Assembly: GCA_021787595.1 (NCBI GenBank)
Contig: JAJYLQ010000009.1
Span: forward strand, 1-64,000
Direction of reading: 5' to 3'
Length of the DNA stretch: 64,000 nucleotides
Source of the DNA: Chloroflexota bacterium
GTDB lineage: Bacteria > Chloroflexota > Anaerolineae > Anaerolineales > Villigracilaceae
In this document: positions 41,690-51,478 of the stretch, in pieces
Numbering within the stretch: the first letter of the stretch is position 1
Layout of the letters: each line of letters begins with the position of its first letter
Notes under the pieces: model-generated
The model's input: only the letters and a program-made list of their open reading frames with translations
Database searches by the model: none
Told to the model about the DNA's origin: nothing
Position numbers and translations under genes: made by a program

Positions 41690-42265
41690 ATGACCACTTT
41701 GGTCCCCGCCCTTTCCACTCGTTACTTCCCGCGCACATCTTCGTGGCTGCGTGACTTTGCATTGATCGTCGCCGGCAGTCTGCTCGTTGCAGCGTTGGCA
41801 CAAATAGCCATTCCCCTGCTGCCCTTTACACCCGTCCCGCTGACCGGACAAACCTTCGCGGTGTTACTCGTCGGCGCGGCGCTCGGGTCGAAACGCGGAT
41901 CAGCTTCCATGATTCTTTACATCATCGAAGGCGCGCTCGGATTGCCGTTCTTCGCGGGCGGCGCAAGCGGACTGCATGTGCTTGTTGGGGCGACGGCGGG
42001 TTATCTGGTTGGCTTCGTCGGCGCGGCATATATCATCGGTCTGCTGGCCGAACGAGGACTCGAAAGAGATATAAAGACATCCATCATTCCGTTTCTCGTT
42101 GGCGTATTTATCATTTATGTCTTTGGCGTGGCATGGCTGGCGGTCTTTTTGCATAGCCTCAGTAAAGCCATCCTCGCGGGCCTGTTGCCATTTCTCATCG
42201 GCGATGCAATCAAATTAATTCTGGCGGCTTTGGCATTGCCTGCCGCATGGAAGTTAGTCAAATAG
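41690..42265 (+). CDS. bioY: BioY-family biotin transporter substrate-binding subunit
   Basis: The 191-aa membrane protein has about six helices and the BioY signature PFTPVPLTGQTFAVLLVGAALGSKRGSASMILYIIEGALGLPFFAGG. GYLVGFVGAAYIIGLLAERG is also typical. It captures biotin, either alone or as the S component of an ECF transporter; energising subunits are not in this window. AAAGGA lies before the chosen ATG, 14 codons inside a longer frame. Confidence 0.93.
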   Translation: MTTLVPALSTRYFPRTSSWLRDFALIVAGSLLVAALAQIAIPLLPFTPVPLTGQTFAVLLVGAALGSKRGSASMILYIIEGALGLPFFAGGASGLHVLVGATAGYLVGFVGAAYIIGLLAERGLERDIKTSIIPFLVGVFIIYVFGVAWLAVFLHSLSKAILAGLLPFLIGDAIKLILAALALPAAWKLVK

Positions 42266-42284
42266 TCCAACAGGTCGAGTGTCT

Positions 42285-42325
42285 AAAAGGTCTTACAAGT
42301 CGGCATTGGACTTGTAAGACCTTTT
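42285..42325. terminator. Long bidirectional hairpin between convergent genes
   Basis: AAAAGGTCTTACAAGTC and GACTTGTAAGACCTTTT form a perfect 17-bp stem with a 7-nt loop, ending in T4 in either direction. It lies between bioY and the convergent phosphoesterase gene. Confidence 0.8.
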
Positions 42326-42357
42326 GACTGGTTGGGCTTATCAGACCTGTGAGGCTT

Positions 42358-43848
42358 TTACTTTGATTTCTTCAAACCGCCTTTGAGCAGCGACAAAATA
42401 TTTTTGGCAAAGTCCTTGAGCGGTTGGAAAATTCCGTAGTTCGTTCCCAGACTTGGGTGCGGATTCAGGATCAACGGCGGACGCGGCGCCTGATTGAAAT
42501 CGAAATCCTGCGTCAGATCGCCGAGGATGGACACATTCTCCCGCACGGTCGGACGCGAATCGGGGCGGCCATCCGTCCCCGGGTCGAGGCGCTGACCGTT
42601 GAGGAAGTCATCCTCGATGAACTTGGCATACGCGTCGAAGCTGAGCGTCTGATGGTCAATATAACCCTTCTTCGCATACGGGCTGATCACGAGAGCCGGG
42701 ACGCGCAAACCGTATCCGTTCTGATCCACGACCGGCGGAACAACATGATCGTAGAAGCCGCCCCAATCATCCCACGCCAGAAAGATCGCGGTGGAAGACC
42801 AATCCGGGCCCTGCATGGCGGCATTGATCAAACCGGTCACGTAGGTTTGACCGTCCGCAATGGATGACGGCGGGTGCTCGCTGTTGTGGTTGTTGGGCGC
42901 GATCCAAACCACCTTCGGCAGCGTTCCATTCTTTGCGGCAGCATAGAAATTTTCCAGCGTTTGGATGTTGCCCAACTGGTGATCCTGGTGAACCGTGATG
43001 AAATACGGAAGCGGATTCCAAATCTCCGGTGTCTTGGCGTTCTGCGGCTGGGGATTACAGAACATCGAATCATCCACGCAGTCGGGCTGGGTTCCCGGCG
43101 CAACGTAATACACCCAGGAAACATTGTTCCGGTAGAGCAGGTACGTTAAATCCGTCCAGGCATAATTCGGGGTTTTGTACGGCGGCAGGCCGATGATGAT
43201 GCTGTCGGGTTTGTCTATGTTGCTCGCGCAGCTCATCGGGTCCTGGCTGGCGCAGGTTGCCGACCATTCCGAAACCATGAACAAATGCGATGGCAGACTC
43301 CACGAGGCGTTCGAGGCGAACATGCGATCCTGCAAAACAAAGTTCTGCGCGTAAGACCAGTAATTGGGAATTTCGCGCGCGTCGTGATAGCCCATCACAT
43401 CGGGTTTGCCGGAAACCAATTGGACGCAGTTGGGGTCCTGCTTATCCGCGCAGTGTTTCTGTACGGCAATCCGCTGGCTGGCAACGAAGCCGTCCATTTT
43501 GCCGCCGTCAATATCGGCGATGGCCGCGCCCACGCCATGTCCGCCGCCGGCGTTGACAACACTCGGATCATGATACGGTTTGATGCATTGCTTCGTCACC
43601 GGGTCCGGCGAGCAGACGGCCGGGACGCCGTCCTTCATCGGGATTCCGTCCGCGCCGGGGTACGTGCCAAAATAGGAATCGAAGGAACGATTCTCCTGCA
43701 TGATAATGATGACATGTTGAATTTTGTGTATTCCCTGCAGGCTCGAGCTCGCTGCTGTGGGACTTTGCGAATTCGATGTTGAAGAACTGCATCCCGCGAG
43801 GAATGCAATGATCAATATGCTGGACAGAATACGAACCTTTATACTCAT
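42358..43848 (-). CDS. Secreted phospholipase C / acid phosphatase-type phosphoesterase lipoprotein
   Basis: The 496-aa protein has a lipobox (AFLAGCSSS, Cys near residue 20) and the phosphoesterase-family start [24 protein letters not shown]. The metal or catalytic segments [32 protein letters not shown] and [17 protein letters not shown] follow. The family includes phospholipases C and AcpA-type phosphatases; the true substrate cannot be read. AGGAAAGG precedes this ATG. It may scavenge phosphate outside the membrane. Confidence 0.88.
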   Translation of the reverse strand: MSIKVRILSSILIIAFLAGCSSSTSNSQSPTAASSSLQGIHKIQHVIIIMQENRSFDSYFGTYPGADGIPMKDGVPAVCSPDPVTKQCIKPYHDPSVVNAGGGHGVGAAIADIDGGKMDGFVASQRIAVQKHCADKQDPNCVQLVSGKPDVMGYHDAREIPNYWSYAQNFVLQDRMFASNASWSLPSHLFMVSEWSATCASQDPMSCASNIDKPDSIIIGLPPYKTPNYAWTDLTYLLYRNNVSWVYYVAPGTQPDCVDDSMFCNPQPQNAKTPEIWNPLPYFITVHQDHQLGNIQTLENFYAAAKNGTLPKVVWIAPNNHNSEHPPSSIADGQTYVTGLINAAMQGPDWSSTAIFLAWDDWGGFYDHVVPPVVDQNGYGLRVPALVISPYAKKGYIDHQTLSFDAYAKFIEDDFLNGQRLDPGTDGRPDSRPTVRENVSILGDLTQDFDFNQAPRPPLILNPHPSLGTNYGIFQPLKDFAKNILSLLKGGLKKSK

Positions 43849-44016
43849 ACCTTTCCTTCCTGCCGCAATGAATTTTACGAACGCCAAATTTTACAAACGC
43901 CGGTTAAACGCCAAATGAGATTCGCCCCCCTTCCTCCCCAAAATCAATAACCGGTTTGGGGAGGCACTAAAGCGTGCCTTGCGAAGGTGTTCGTAGGACA
44001 ATGGGGGTTTGCCGTT

Positions 44017-44022
44017 TATAAT
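44017..44022 (+). promoter_or_regulatory. -10 box of obgE, leaderless arrangement
   Basis: TATAAT ends 6 nt before the ATG, with a weak -35 (TAGGAC) 17 nt upstream. The preceding hairpin CCTCCCCAAA...TTTGGGGAGG (about 43934-43964) separates it from the divergent phosphoesterase gene. Confidence 0.6.
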
Positions 44023-44028
44023 CAAAGC

Positions 44029-45294
44029 ATGTTCATTGACGAAGCAGAGATTCTTGTAAGATCGGGCAAAGGCGGCGACGGCATGATGCACTTCCATCGC
44101 GAGAAGTTCGTGCCGCGCGGCGGCCCCGATGGCGGCGACGGCGGCCAGGGCGGCGATGTGATCCTCGAAGTCAGGCCGAGCCTGAACACATTGCAAAACT
44201 TCCGGCATGTCTCGCGTTACATCGCCAACGATGGCAGGAACGGCGGGCCGAATAACATGTCGGGCAGGTCGGCTGATGATCTGATCGTGGCGGTCCCCGC
44301 AGGAACCGTTGTCCATGACGCGGATACGGGTGATCTGATCGGCGACCTGACAAAAGCGGGCGAACGCCTGACGATTTGCAGAGGCGGGCGCGGCGGACGC
44401 GGCAATCAACATTTTGCGACGGCGCGCAACCAGGCGCCGCGCACCGCGGAACGCGGCGAACCCGGCGAAGAGAAACGCCTCAAACTGGAATTGAAGCTGA
44501 TCGCCGACATCGGATTGATCGGCGTCCCGAACGCGGGCAAATCCACGCTGCTCTCGGCGCTGACCCATGCCAGGCCGAAGATCGCGCCTTATCCATTTAC
44601 CACACTCGAACCGAATCTCGGCGTGGCGAACGTTGACGAGGAAACCAGCATCGTGCTGGCCGATATTCCGGGCTTGATCGAAGGTGCATCGCACGGCGCA
44701 GGACTCGGCCACGATTTTCTGCGCCACATCCAGCGGACGCGGGTGCTGATCCATCTGCTCGACGGCTTGTCGAACGATCCGGTTGCGGATTACAGCCAGA
44801 TCAACAGCGAGTTATCTTTATTCGATCCAAATCTTGCAAAGAAACCGCAAGTCGTGGCGTTGAACAAAATTGACCAGCCTGAAGCGCAAGCGCGATTAGC
44901 CGAGATCACCAGGGCGATGAAAAAGAAAAAGGTCGAGATCATGACCGTCTCCGCGCTGGCGCGCACGAATGTCCGCGAGTTATTGCTCAGGGCCGCGCGG
45001 GAACTGGCCGAGGCTCCAGCGTTGGAAGAAGTCCCGGTAACGGTGCCCGTTTATCGTCCAAAGGAGGATGCGAAGGATTTTCACGTCACGCGCGAGGGCG
45101 CGCGCGAATGGAGATTATCCGGTTCGGCCATCGAACGCGCCGCGTCCATGACGTTTTGGGAACACGACGGCTCGGTGCGGCGCTTCCAGAAAATCATGGA
45201 AACGCTCGGCGTGGACGAGGCGTTACGCAGGGCCGGTGTGAAGGAGGGCGATACCGTTGCCATCGGCGATTTCGAATTGGAGTGGCAGGAATAA
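44029..45294 (+). CDS. obgE: Obg-family GTPase
   Basis: The 421-aa ribosome-associated GTPase has a glycine-rich Obg fold (GGPDGGDGGQGGDVILEV, GGRGGRGNQHFATA). The G domain has GVPNAGKSTLLSAL, DIPGLIEGA and NKIDQP, and the C-terminal OCT domain (FHVTREGAREWRLSG...EWQE) is present. It takes part in large-subunit assembly and the stringent response. The ATG used lies 6 nt after a TATAAT box. The DltD-like gene starts 5 nt after the stop. Confidence 0.96.
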   Translation: MFIDEAEILVRSGKGGDGMMHFHREKFVPRGGPDGGDGGQGGDVILEVRPSLNTLQNFRHVSRYIANDGRNGGPNNMSGRSADDLIVAVPAGTVVHDADTGDLIGDLTKAGERLTICRGGRGGRGNQHFATARNQAPRTAERGEPGEEKRLKLELKLIADIGLIGVPNAGKSTLLSALTHARPKIAPYPFTTLEPNLGVANVDEETSIVLADIPGLIEGASHGAGLGHDFLRHIQRTRVLIHLLDGLSNDPVADYSQINSELSLFDPNLAKKPQVVALNKIDQPEAQARLAEITRAMKKKKVEIMTVSALARTNVRELLLRAARELAEAPALEEVPVTVPVYRPKEDAKDFHVTREGAREWRLSGSAIERAASMTFWEHDGSVRRFQKIMETLGVDEALRRAGVKEGDTVAIGDFELEWQE

Positions 45295-45299
45295 ATTCG

Positions 45300-46526
45300 A
45301 TGACGAAGCGCACACCACATTTAATCGCGGGGACAACAACCATTATTTTATTCATGCTGGCATTGATCGGATTCAATACATACGCTGTCCGGCTGGAAAC
45401 AAAATATGTCAAGGCGCTCGTGCCGTTGAATTTGGAACAGACCCTCGTCGGCACGGCTGTCCAGCGCGCCGCGCTTCGGTCATCGGACATCCTGCCGGTC
45501 TTCGGCAGCTCGGAGCTTGTGCTGCTGCCTACGCCTTATCAGGCCAGTAAATTCTTCGCGAAATATCCAACCGGCTTTACGGTGATGGATGTCGCAGGAC
45601 TGGGGGTTCTGTCCATCACGATGGCGCAGGATTTGGCGGCGCTGGGGCCGGACTTGCGAGGAAGAAAAATCGTGATTTCGATCATGCCGGGATCTTTCTT
45701 CATCAGCAAACACAATCTGATCCAGAACAATCCGACGCACGATTTTGCGATGAACTTTTCGCGCCTGCATGCGTACGAAGCGATCTTTCGTCCGCAGCTC
45801 AGTTACGGCGTCAAAAATCAGATCGCACAGCGCGTGCTGGATTTTCCAGAGACGATCAAAAGCGATCCGTTCCTTGTGTTTTCCCTCCAAACAACAGCCG
45901 GGACTTCCATTGCAAAGCGCGCATTATATTACCTGATCTGGCCGCTCGGCGAGCTTCAAATTCAAATATTAAAGCTGCAAGACCATGCTGAAATTGTCTT
46001 TTATATCTGGAGCAGTCACGTTGACCTGGACGTAAAGAAGGTTCCGCAGGCCATTGACTGGAACAAGGAACTTGGCGATGCGCTGGCGCAGCAAAAACTG
46101 AACACGAACAATAATCTGTATGCCGTGGAAAATTCACTCTGGTGGTACTTCGACCGGATTGACCTGCCCCAGCCCCCCGGCTCGGAAGACGGCGCGTACA
46201 CGAAAAACCTGCTCAATGCCCAGGAGTGGTCTGACTTCAAAGTCCTGCTGACTGTCCTGCAACAACTCGGCGCACAGCCGTTGATCGTGAGCCGCCCGCT
46301 GAATACTCCGCTGTGGGAAGTATTGGGAGTCAGCGAACCCACGCAGAAGATCTTTTATACGAAACTGCACTCCGTGGTTGATCCGTTCCACATGCCGCTG
46401 CTGGATTTAAAGCAATACGACCAGGACAGATATTTCAGCATTGACCAGGGATCGCACACCAGCCGCGAAGGCTGGGTTTATATTGATCAAATCCTCGACG
46501 ACTATTATCATGGGCGAGTTCCATAG
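45300..46526 (+). CDS. DltD-like protein, paralogue 1
   Basis: The 408-aa protein has an N-terminal membrane anchor (about 8-28) and an extracellular SGNH-like domain with the serine motif PVFGSSEL (Ser about 70). It ends with FSIDQGSHTSREGW, supplying Asp and His. This matches DltD, which works in D-alanylation of teichoic acids. No dltA, dltB or dltC is present, so the acyl group and acceptor may differ. Tandem paralogue of the next gene. Confidence 0.82.
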   Translation: MTKRTPHLIAGTTTIILFMLALIGFNTYAVRLETKYVKALVPLNLEQTLVGTAVQRAALRSSDILPVFGSSELVLLPTPYQASKFFAKYPTGFTVMDVAGLGVLSITMAQDLAALGPDLRGRKIVISIMPGSFFISKHNLIQNNPTHDFAMNFSRLHAYEAIFRPQLSYGVKNQIAQRVLDFPETIKSDPFLVFSLQTTAGTSIAKRALYYLIWPLGELQIQILKLQDHAEIVFYIWSSHVDLDVKKVPQAIDWNKELGDALAQQKLNTNNNLYAVENSLWWYFDRIDLPQPPGSEDGAYTKNLLNAQEWSDFKVLLTVLQQLGAQPLIVSRPLNTPLWEVLGVSEPTQKIFYTKLHSVVDPFHMPLLDLKQYDQDRYFSIDQGSHTSREGWVYIDQILDDYYHGRVP

Positions 46527-46626
46527 CCGTGCCGACCCATCTGCATTCAATCGTTTTCACATAAGCACAATTCTTTCTTAGCCTGTACTTATCCACAAAA
46601 TATATAATCGCCAGCTTGTCCTTGCA

Positions 46627-47844
46627 ATGAACAAGTCCGTGAAATCCACGCCACATTTAAATGCGGCTGTTGCTTCGTCGATTCTGCTTGCGATTGGGCT
46701 GGCGGGATTAGGGATCCGTGCCCAAGCGCTGGAACGGCGCTACGCGAATGCCCTGGCACCGTTAAATCTTCCCCTGACTTATTATGGCATAGCCATCCAA
46801 CGCGCTGCCACCCAAAAGCCTGATCTGCTGCCTATTTACGGCAGTTCAGAATTAACCCTGCTGGATAACACGTACGAGGCGAGCGACCTCTTCAGAACGT
46901 ACCCGACTGGATTTGCAGTGCTCGAGGTTGCCAATCTGGGAGCATCCTCCATCACACTGGCGCAGGATTTAGCGGCGCTGGGTCCTGAACTGCGCGGGCG
47001 AAAGATCGTAATATCCATCTCCCCTTCAGATTTCACAACAGGCAATTTCGCAGCCCCATCTTACAAAGGCAATTATTCGAGATTACATGCCTATGCCATG
47101 ATCTTCAGCCCGTATCTCAGCATGGAACTCAAAACGGCCGCAGCGCAAAGCATGCTTCTGCACCCGGGAACTCTAACAAACGATCCCTTCCTGCAATTCA
47201 CTCTGGATCAAATGACCTCGTCGAGGCTCGGACGCGCCCTTTATTATGTGCTCTGGCCGCTGGGCGAACTGCAGACTGAAATCATGTATGTTCAAGATCA
47301 CGCCGCAGTTGTTTCATTGATTGCGGAAGGCGATATCCAGCCACATGTCCGGCATATTCCACGGGTGATTGACTGGACCAGTCTCCACACCCTCGCCCTT
47401 GAAAAACAGAAGAAGCGCACAACGAACAATCCATTGGGCATCGAAGATTCCAAGTGGTGGGTTTATTCGCATGTGTTGACCAATCCAATCCATCCGGGTT
47501 CCAGCGATAAAAGATTCATCTGGCGGGTTGGCAGCCATCCCGAATGGACGGACCTGCAAATCCTGTTGGACGTACTGCATGAATTGGGCGCGCAGCCGCT
47601 GCTTCTGAGTCGTCCATTGAACGTCCATCTATGGGAGGCGCTCGGCGTTTCAGCGCAGGCGCAAAATACCTACTACACAAAGTTGCAAAAAATCGCCGCT
47701 CCTTACCACATACCAGTCGTTGACATGCGCCAATACGGCACAGACATTTATTTCAGCATTGATCTTGGCTCGCACACCAGCCGCGAAGGCTGGGTGTATG
47801 TAGATCAGATTCTCGACGACTTCTATCATGGGCAAATTCCATAA
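46627..47844 (+). CDS. DltD-like protein, paralogue 2
   Basis: The 405-aa protein is similar along its length to the preceding gene. It has an N-terminal anchor (about 13-32), PIYGSSEL, the shared SSITLAQDLAALGPELRGRKIVISISP block, and FSIDLGSHTSREGWVYVDQILDD at the end. The serine and the terminal Asp/His remain. A 100-nt gap separates the two genes, so they are probably co-transcribed. Function of the pair unknown. Confidence 0.82.
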   Translation: MNKSVKSTPHLNAAVASSILLAIGLAGLGIRAQALERRYANALAPLNLPLTYYGIAIQRAATQKPDLLPIYGSSELTLLDNTYEASDLFRTYPTGFAVLEVANLGASSITLAQDLAALGPELRGRKIVISISPSDFTTGNFAAPSYKGNYSRLHAYAMIFSPYLSMELKTAAAQSMLLHPGTLTNDPFLQFTLDQMTSSRLGRALYYVLWPLGELQTEIMYVQDHAAVVSLIAEGDIQPHVRHIPRVIDWTSLHTLALEKQKKRTTNNPLGIEDSKWWVYSHVLTNPIHPGSSDKRFIWRVGSHPEWTDLQILLDVLHELGAQPLLLSRPLNVHLWEALGVSAQAQNTYYTKLQKIAAPYHIPVVDMRQYGTDIYFSIDLGSHTSREGWVYVDQILDDFYHGQIP

Positions 47845-47933
47845 CTAGACTTGCGTAACTGCTCTCGTCGCCGCCGTGAGCATATTGTCATTGACCTGAT
47901 TTAAGGCACATTCGCGGTCAAAATATCCTTGAA

Positions 47934-48623
47934 TTAATTCGCGATCTTTAGACGATACCCCACGCCCGGCTCGGTGATGATGTGCTGCGGCGCGGCGGGG
48001 TCCTTCTCGATCTTTCGGCGCAGGTTGCTGACGTTCACGCGCAGAAGATGCATTTCAGATTCATACGCCGCGCCCCACACCATCCGCAATAACTGGCGAT
48101 GCGTCAGCACGCGGCCCGCGTATTGAATCAACGCGTGCAAAATATCATATTCAGTCGGCGTTAAAAATATTTCCTGCTTATTCACCAACACCACGCGGCG
48201 TGCCAGATCAACAGTCAAGTCATCGCTGGTGAAAACGGATTCCGCTTCAGGCTGGGAGGAACGCCGCAGTGCTACACGGATGCGCGCCATCAATTCTCCC
48301 GCGCCGAACGGCTTCGTCAGGTAATCATCCGCGCCCGCATCCAACGCGGCGACCTTGTCGCTCTCCTGTTCGCGCACCGAGACGATGATGATCGGCGTTT
48401 GAGTCCACTCACGCAGGCGGCGAGTCACTTCCACGCCATCAATATCAGGCAAGCCAAGATCAAGGATGATCAAATCGGGCCGCTCGCTGACCGCGGCGCG
48501 GATCGCGTCTTCGCCATTGGCAGCTTCGGTGATTTCGTATTGCTCGCCCAGCGACGCGCTGAGAAATCGCCGGATGGGACGCTCGTCATCAACGATCAAA
48601 ATGCGAGGCAGTTTCCCGCTCAT
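47934..48623 (-). CDS. kdpE: KdpE-type response regulator 1
   Basis: The 229-aa OmpR-family regulator has a receiver domain with phosphoacceptor Asp (LIILDLGLPDIDG), the Lys motif DDYLTKPF, and a winged helix ending HIITEPGVGYRLKIAN. Its ATG overlaps the kdpD stop (ATGA), so the pair is translationally coupled. Together they would sense low potassium or ionic stress and switch on kdp genes. Close paralogue of the regulator at 53344-54063. Confidence 0.94.
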   Translation of the reverse strand: MSGKLPRILIVDDERPIRRFLSASLGEQYEITEAANGEDAIRAAVSERPDLIILDLGLPDIDGVEVTRRLREWTQTPIIIVSVREQESDKVAALDAGADDYLTKPFGAGELMARIRVALRRSSQPEAESVFTSDDLTVDLARRVVLVNKQEIFLTPTEYDILHALIQYAGRVLTHRQLLRMVWGAAYESEMHLLRVNVSNLRRKIEKDPAAPQHIITEPGVGYRLKIAN

Positions 48624-51268
48624 GAATTCTCCGCGAGAGGCAAGGCAATCGTCATCACCGTCCCACCGCCCGCGCGGTTCTCCGCCCAAATGCGCCCGCC
48701 GTGCGCTTCCACAATTCCTTTGCAAATCGCAAGCCCAAGCCCGGTGCCGGTCACTTGTTCCGGGCGCTGGACGCGATAAAACTTGTCGAACACGCGCTCC
48801 AAATCTTCGGGCGGAATTCCCATCCCGCGATCCAGAATCGAAATGCAGACATTTTTCGATTCGGGGCGCGCTTCAATTTCCAATGGCGAATCGGGCGATG
48901 AATATTTGAGGGCATTGTCCAACAGATTATTGAGAACGTGGACAATCAGAACAAAGTCTACGCCGATCATGGGCAGCGCCTCGGGCATGCGGACCTGAAC
49001 GCCGCGTCCCGCCAAACGGTCTTTCATCTGCCCGAGGGCCGTGCCGATAACATCTTCCACATCGCAGGGTTCGCGCTTGACGCGCAGCGCGCCCGCCTGG
49101 AGCCGCGTCATATCCAATAGATTGCCGACGAGCCGATTCAAACGGTCGGCTTCCTCGCGCGCGGTCTGCACCAAACTGCTCTGCGTCGAATCTGCGAGAT
49201 GGTGATTTTCCTCCAACGTACTTAGTGCGCCTGTGATCGAAACCAGCGGCGTGCGTAAGTCATGTGAAATCGAATTGAGCAAAGCCGTCTGAAGTTTTTC
49301 GGTAGCCTGGAGCAGTTCAGCCTGCTGCGCTTGTTTGGCAAGGCCGGCACGTTCGATGGCCAACGCGGCCTGGTTGGAAAACGCGGCCACCGCCTGGCGC
49401 TGTTCCGGCGTGAGCAATCCGCCCGGCTCTTTGGGCCGGATACCCAGCACACCTACCAGGCCGCGCGCCGTATTCAAAGGCTGGCATCGAAGCGACGCGG
49501 CCGGTAATGTGCTCGTGCCGCGGCCAGCAGGTTGATTATGCTCAAAGGTCCAACCGGCTACGGCGAGTTCATTGGCATCCGGGTGATAATCGTGTGAACT
49601 GGCAAATACCCGCAGATGGCCATTCTCAGGCAGGAAGATGGCAACCTCGCGGCCAAACACTTCGCTGATATGCCAGATGATGATATCCGCCACCTGCTCG
49701 AGATCCACTGCGGCGGTCAGGTCGCGGCCCAGATTGTAAAGCGCGGTGGTCTGCGCTTCGCGCTGAATGGCTACCTCTGCCTGTTCGCTCACGCGCACCG
49801 TCAGCGCGCTGATGACAAGGCTTACAACCAATAGCCCGACAAAAGTCAGCAGGTATTGAGTATCACTGACTGCCAGAGTAAGATAGGGTGGGATGATGAA
49901 GAAATCGTAAGCAAGGACGCTCGAAATGGCGGCCAACAGAGACGGCCCGCGCCCAAGATAGACTGCCGCGATGACAACCGCAGCCAGGTAGATCATGACG
50001 ATGTTGGCCGGCTCGATGCTGTGACGAAGGAACATTCCCGCCATCGTTGCAAGCGCCACCAATCCCGCGCTGAGCAAATACCGTCCCAATGGGCGATGCG
50101 GCTGCCACGCTGCTGGAACTACCGGCTTGTCGTTTTCCCGTTCGGCGCTCAATACATAGATGTCAATGTCTCCGCTGGCGCGAATCAATTCATTTACAAC
50201 GGAACGTCCGCCAAACTCCCACCAGTGCGGACGCGGCGGCTTGCCGATCACGATCTTGGTCACGTTATGTTTGCGGGCATAAGCCAGCACTGCCTCGGGA
50301 ATGGAACGACCGGCAATCGTGCGCGCCCGCGCGCCCAGCTCCTCCGCAAGCTGAATCGTCTGTCCAATGCGGGCGCGATTGGCGGGATTAAGCTCCGGCC
50401 TTAGCGCCACATCCACATAAACGGCAAACCAGTCCGCGTTCAGTTCGTCCGCGAGACGGCGCGTGGCACGCACAAGTTTTTCGGCCAGCGGGCTTGGACT
50501 GATGCAAACAAGAAGACGTTCCGCCGCAGGCCACACGCTGGGAATCGCGCGCGTCCGCATGTACGAACGCATCTGATCGTCAACCCGTTCGGCGGCGCGG
50601 CGCAGGGACATCTCGCGCAGCGCTGTCAGGTTTCCCTTGCGGAAGAAATCCTCGATGGCCCGCGCAGCCTGCTCCGGCACATAGACTTTGCCCTCCTGCA
50701 GGCGCGTGAGCAATTCATCGGGCGGCAGGTCAATGACTTCGATCTCGGAGGCTTCATCAATCACCCGGTCCGGGACCGTCTCGCGCACGATCACGCCAGT
50801 GACCTGTGCCACTGCATCATTCAAACTTTCAAGATGCTGGATGTTGAGCGTGGTGTACACATCAATTCCGGCATCCATGATTTCTTCCACATCGAGATAA
50901 CGTTTTTCGTGGCGCAAACCCGGCGCATTGGTATGAGCGAATTCATCTACTAAAACCAATTGCGGGTGACGCTTCAAAACCGCATCCACGTCCATTTCAG
51001 GAATCATGACGCTGTGATATTCCACCTGCTTGCGCGGCAATACTTCCAGATCTGCGACCATTGTCTCGGTCTCAATGCGTCCGTGTGTCTCGACATAACC
51101 GACAGCCACATCCACGCCTTGTTCTTTCCGTTGATGTGCGGCCTCGAGCATGGCAAACGTCTTGCCCACGCCGGCGGCGTAGCCCAAAAAAATCTTGAGC
51201 TTGCCGCGCGTTTGCTCTTCCGCTTGAACGCGTTTTAAAAGCGCATCGGGGTCAGGGCGGTGTTCCAT
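48620..51268 (-). CDS. kdpD: KdpD sensor histidine kinase
   Basis: The 882-aa protein has the N-terminal KdpD domain with Walker A GYAAGVGKTF (about 29-38) and DEFAHTN, then a USP-like domain. Four closely packed membrane helices (DUF4118) and a GAF domain follow. The kinase core has SHDLRTPLVSITGAL with the phospho-His, NNLLDNALKYS and TGTGLGLAIC. It senses potassium limitation and phosphorylates KdpE. The ATG chosen starts MEHRPDPDALL, the usual KdpD start. The gap upstream contains a palindromic repeat. Confidence 0.95.
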   Translation of the reverse strand: MEHRPDPDALLKRVQAEEQTRGKLKIFLGYAAGVGKTFAMLEAAHQRKEQGVDVAVGYVETHGRIETETMVADLEVLPRKQVEYHSVMIPEMDVDAVLKRHPQLVLVDEFAHTNAPGLRHEKRYLDVEEIMDAGIDVYTTLNIQHLESLNDAVAQVTGVIVRETVPDRVIDEASEIEVIDLPPDELLTRLQEGKVYVPEQAARAIEDFFRKGNLTALREMSLRRAAERVDDQMRSYMRTRAIPSVWPAAERLLVCISPSPLAEKLVRATRRLADELNADWFAVYVDVALRPELNPANRARIGQTIQLAEELGARARTIAGRSIPEAVLAYARKHNVTKIVIGKPPRPHWWEFGGRSVVNELIRASGDIDIYVLSAERENDKPVVPAAWQPHRPLGRYLLSAGLVALATMAGMFLRHSIEPANIVMIYLAAVVIAAVYLGRGPSLLAAISSVLAYDFFIIPPYLTLAVSDTQYLLTFVGLLVVSLVISALTVRVSEQAEVAIQREAQTTALYNLGRDLTAAVDLEQVADIIIWHISEVFGREVAIFLPENGHLRVFASSHDYHPDANELAVAGWTFEHNQPAGRGTSTLPAASLRCQPLNTARGLVGVLGIRPKEPGGLLTPEQRQAVAAFSNQAALAIERAGLAKQAQQAELLQATEKLQTALLNSISHDLRTPLVSITGALSTLEENHHLADSTQSSLVQTAREEADRLNRLVGNLLDMTRLQAGALRVKREPCDVEDVIGTALGQMKDRLAGRGVQVRMPEALPMIGVDFVLIVHVLNNLLDNALKYSSPDSPLEIEARPESKNVCISILDRGMGIPPEDLERVFDKFYRVQRPEQVTGTGLGLAICKGIVEAHGGRIWAENRAGGGTVMTIALPLAENS

Positions 51269-51354
51269 ATTTCCAAACCTATTGTATTCTAATTCCACTT
51301 CTTCTTTGGATAAGTGATCGCAATAAGAAACATGATAATCCCCCAATTTAATCC

Positions 51355-51424
51355 GGACGCGGAGAACGCGGATTTACGCTGATGCGGGAATGAAATTCCG
51401 CGTTCTCCGCGATAATCCGCGTCC
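51355..51424. repeat. Palindromic repeat (GGACGCGGAGAACGCGGA type)
   Basis: GGACGCGGAGAACGCGGA and TCCGCGTTCTCCGCGATAAT with TCCGCGTCC form an imperfect hairpin between the KimA-like gene and kdpD. Similar repeats (GACGCGGATTAACGCGGA style) are common in genomes of this kind. Confidence 0.65.
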
Positions 51425-51478
51425 CCAGGCGCATGACTCACACTCGAAAATGAGATTCGAGGCAAGTCATGTCTGGCT

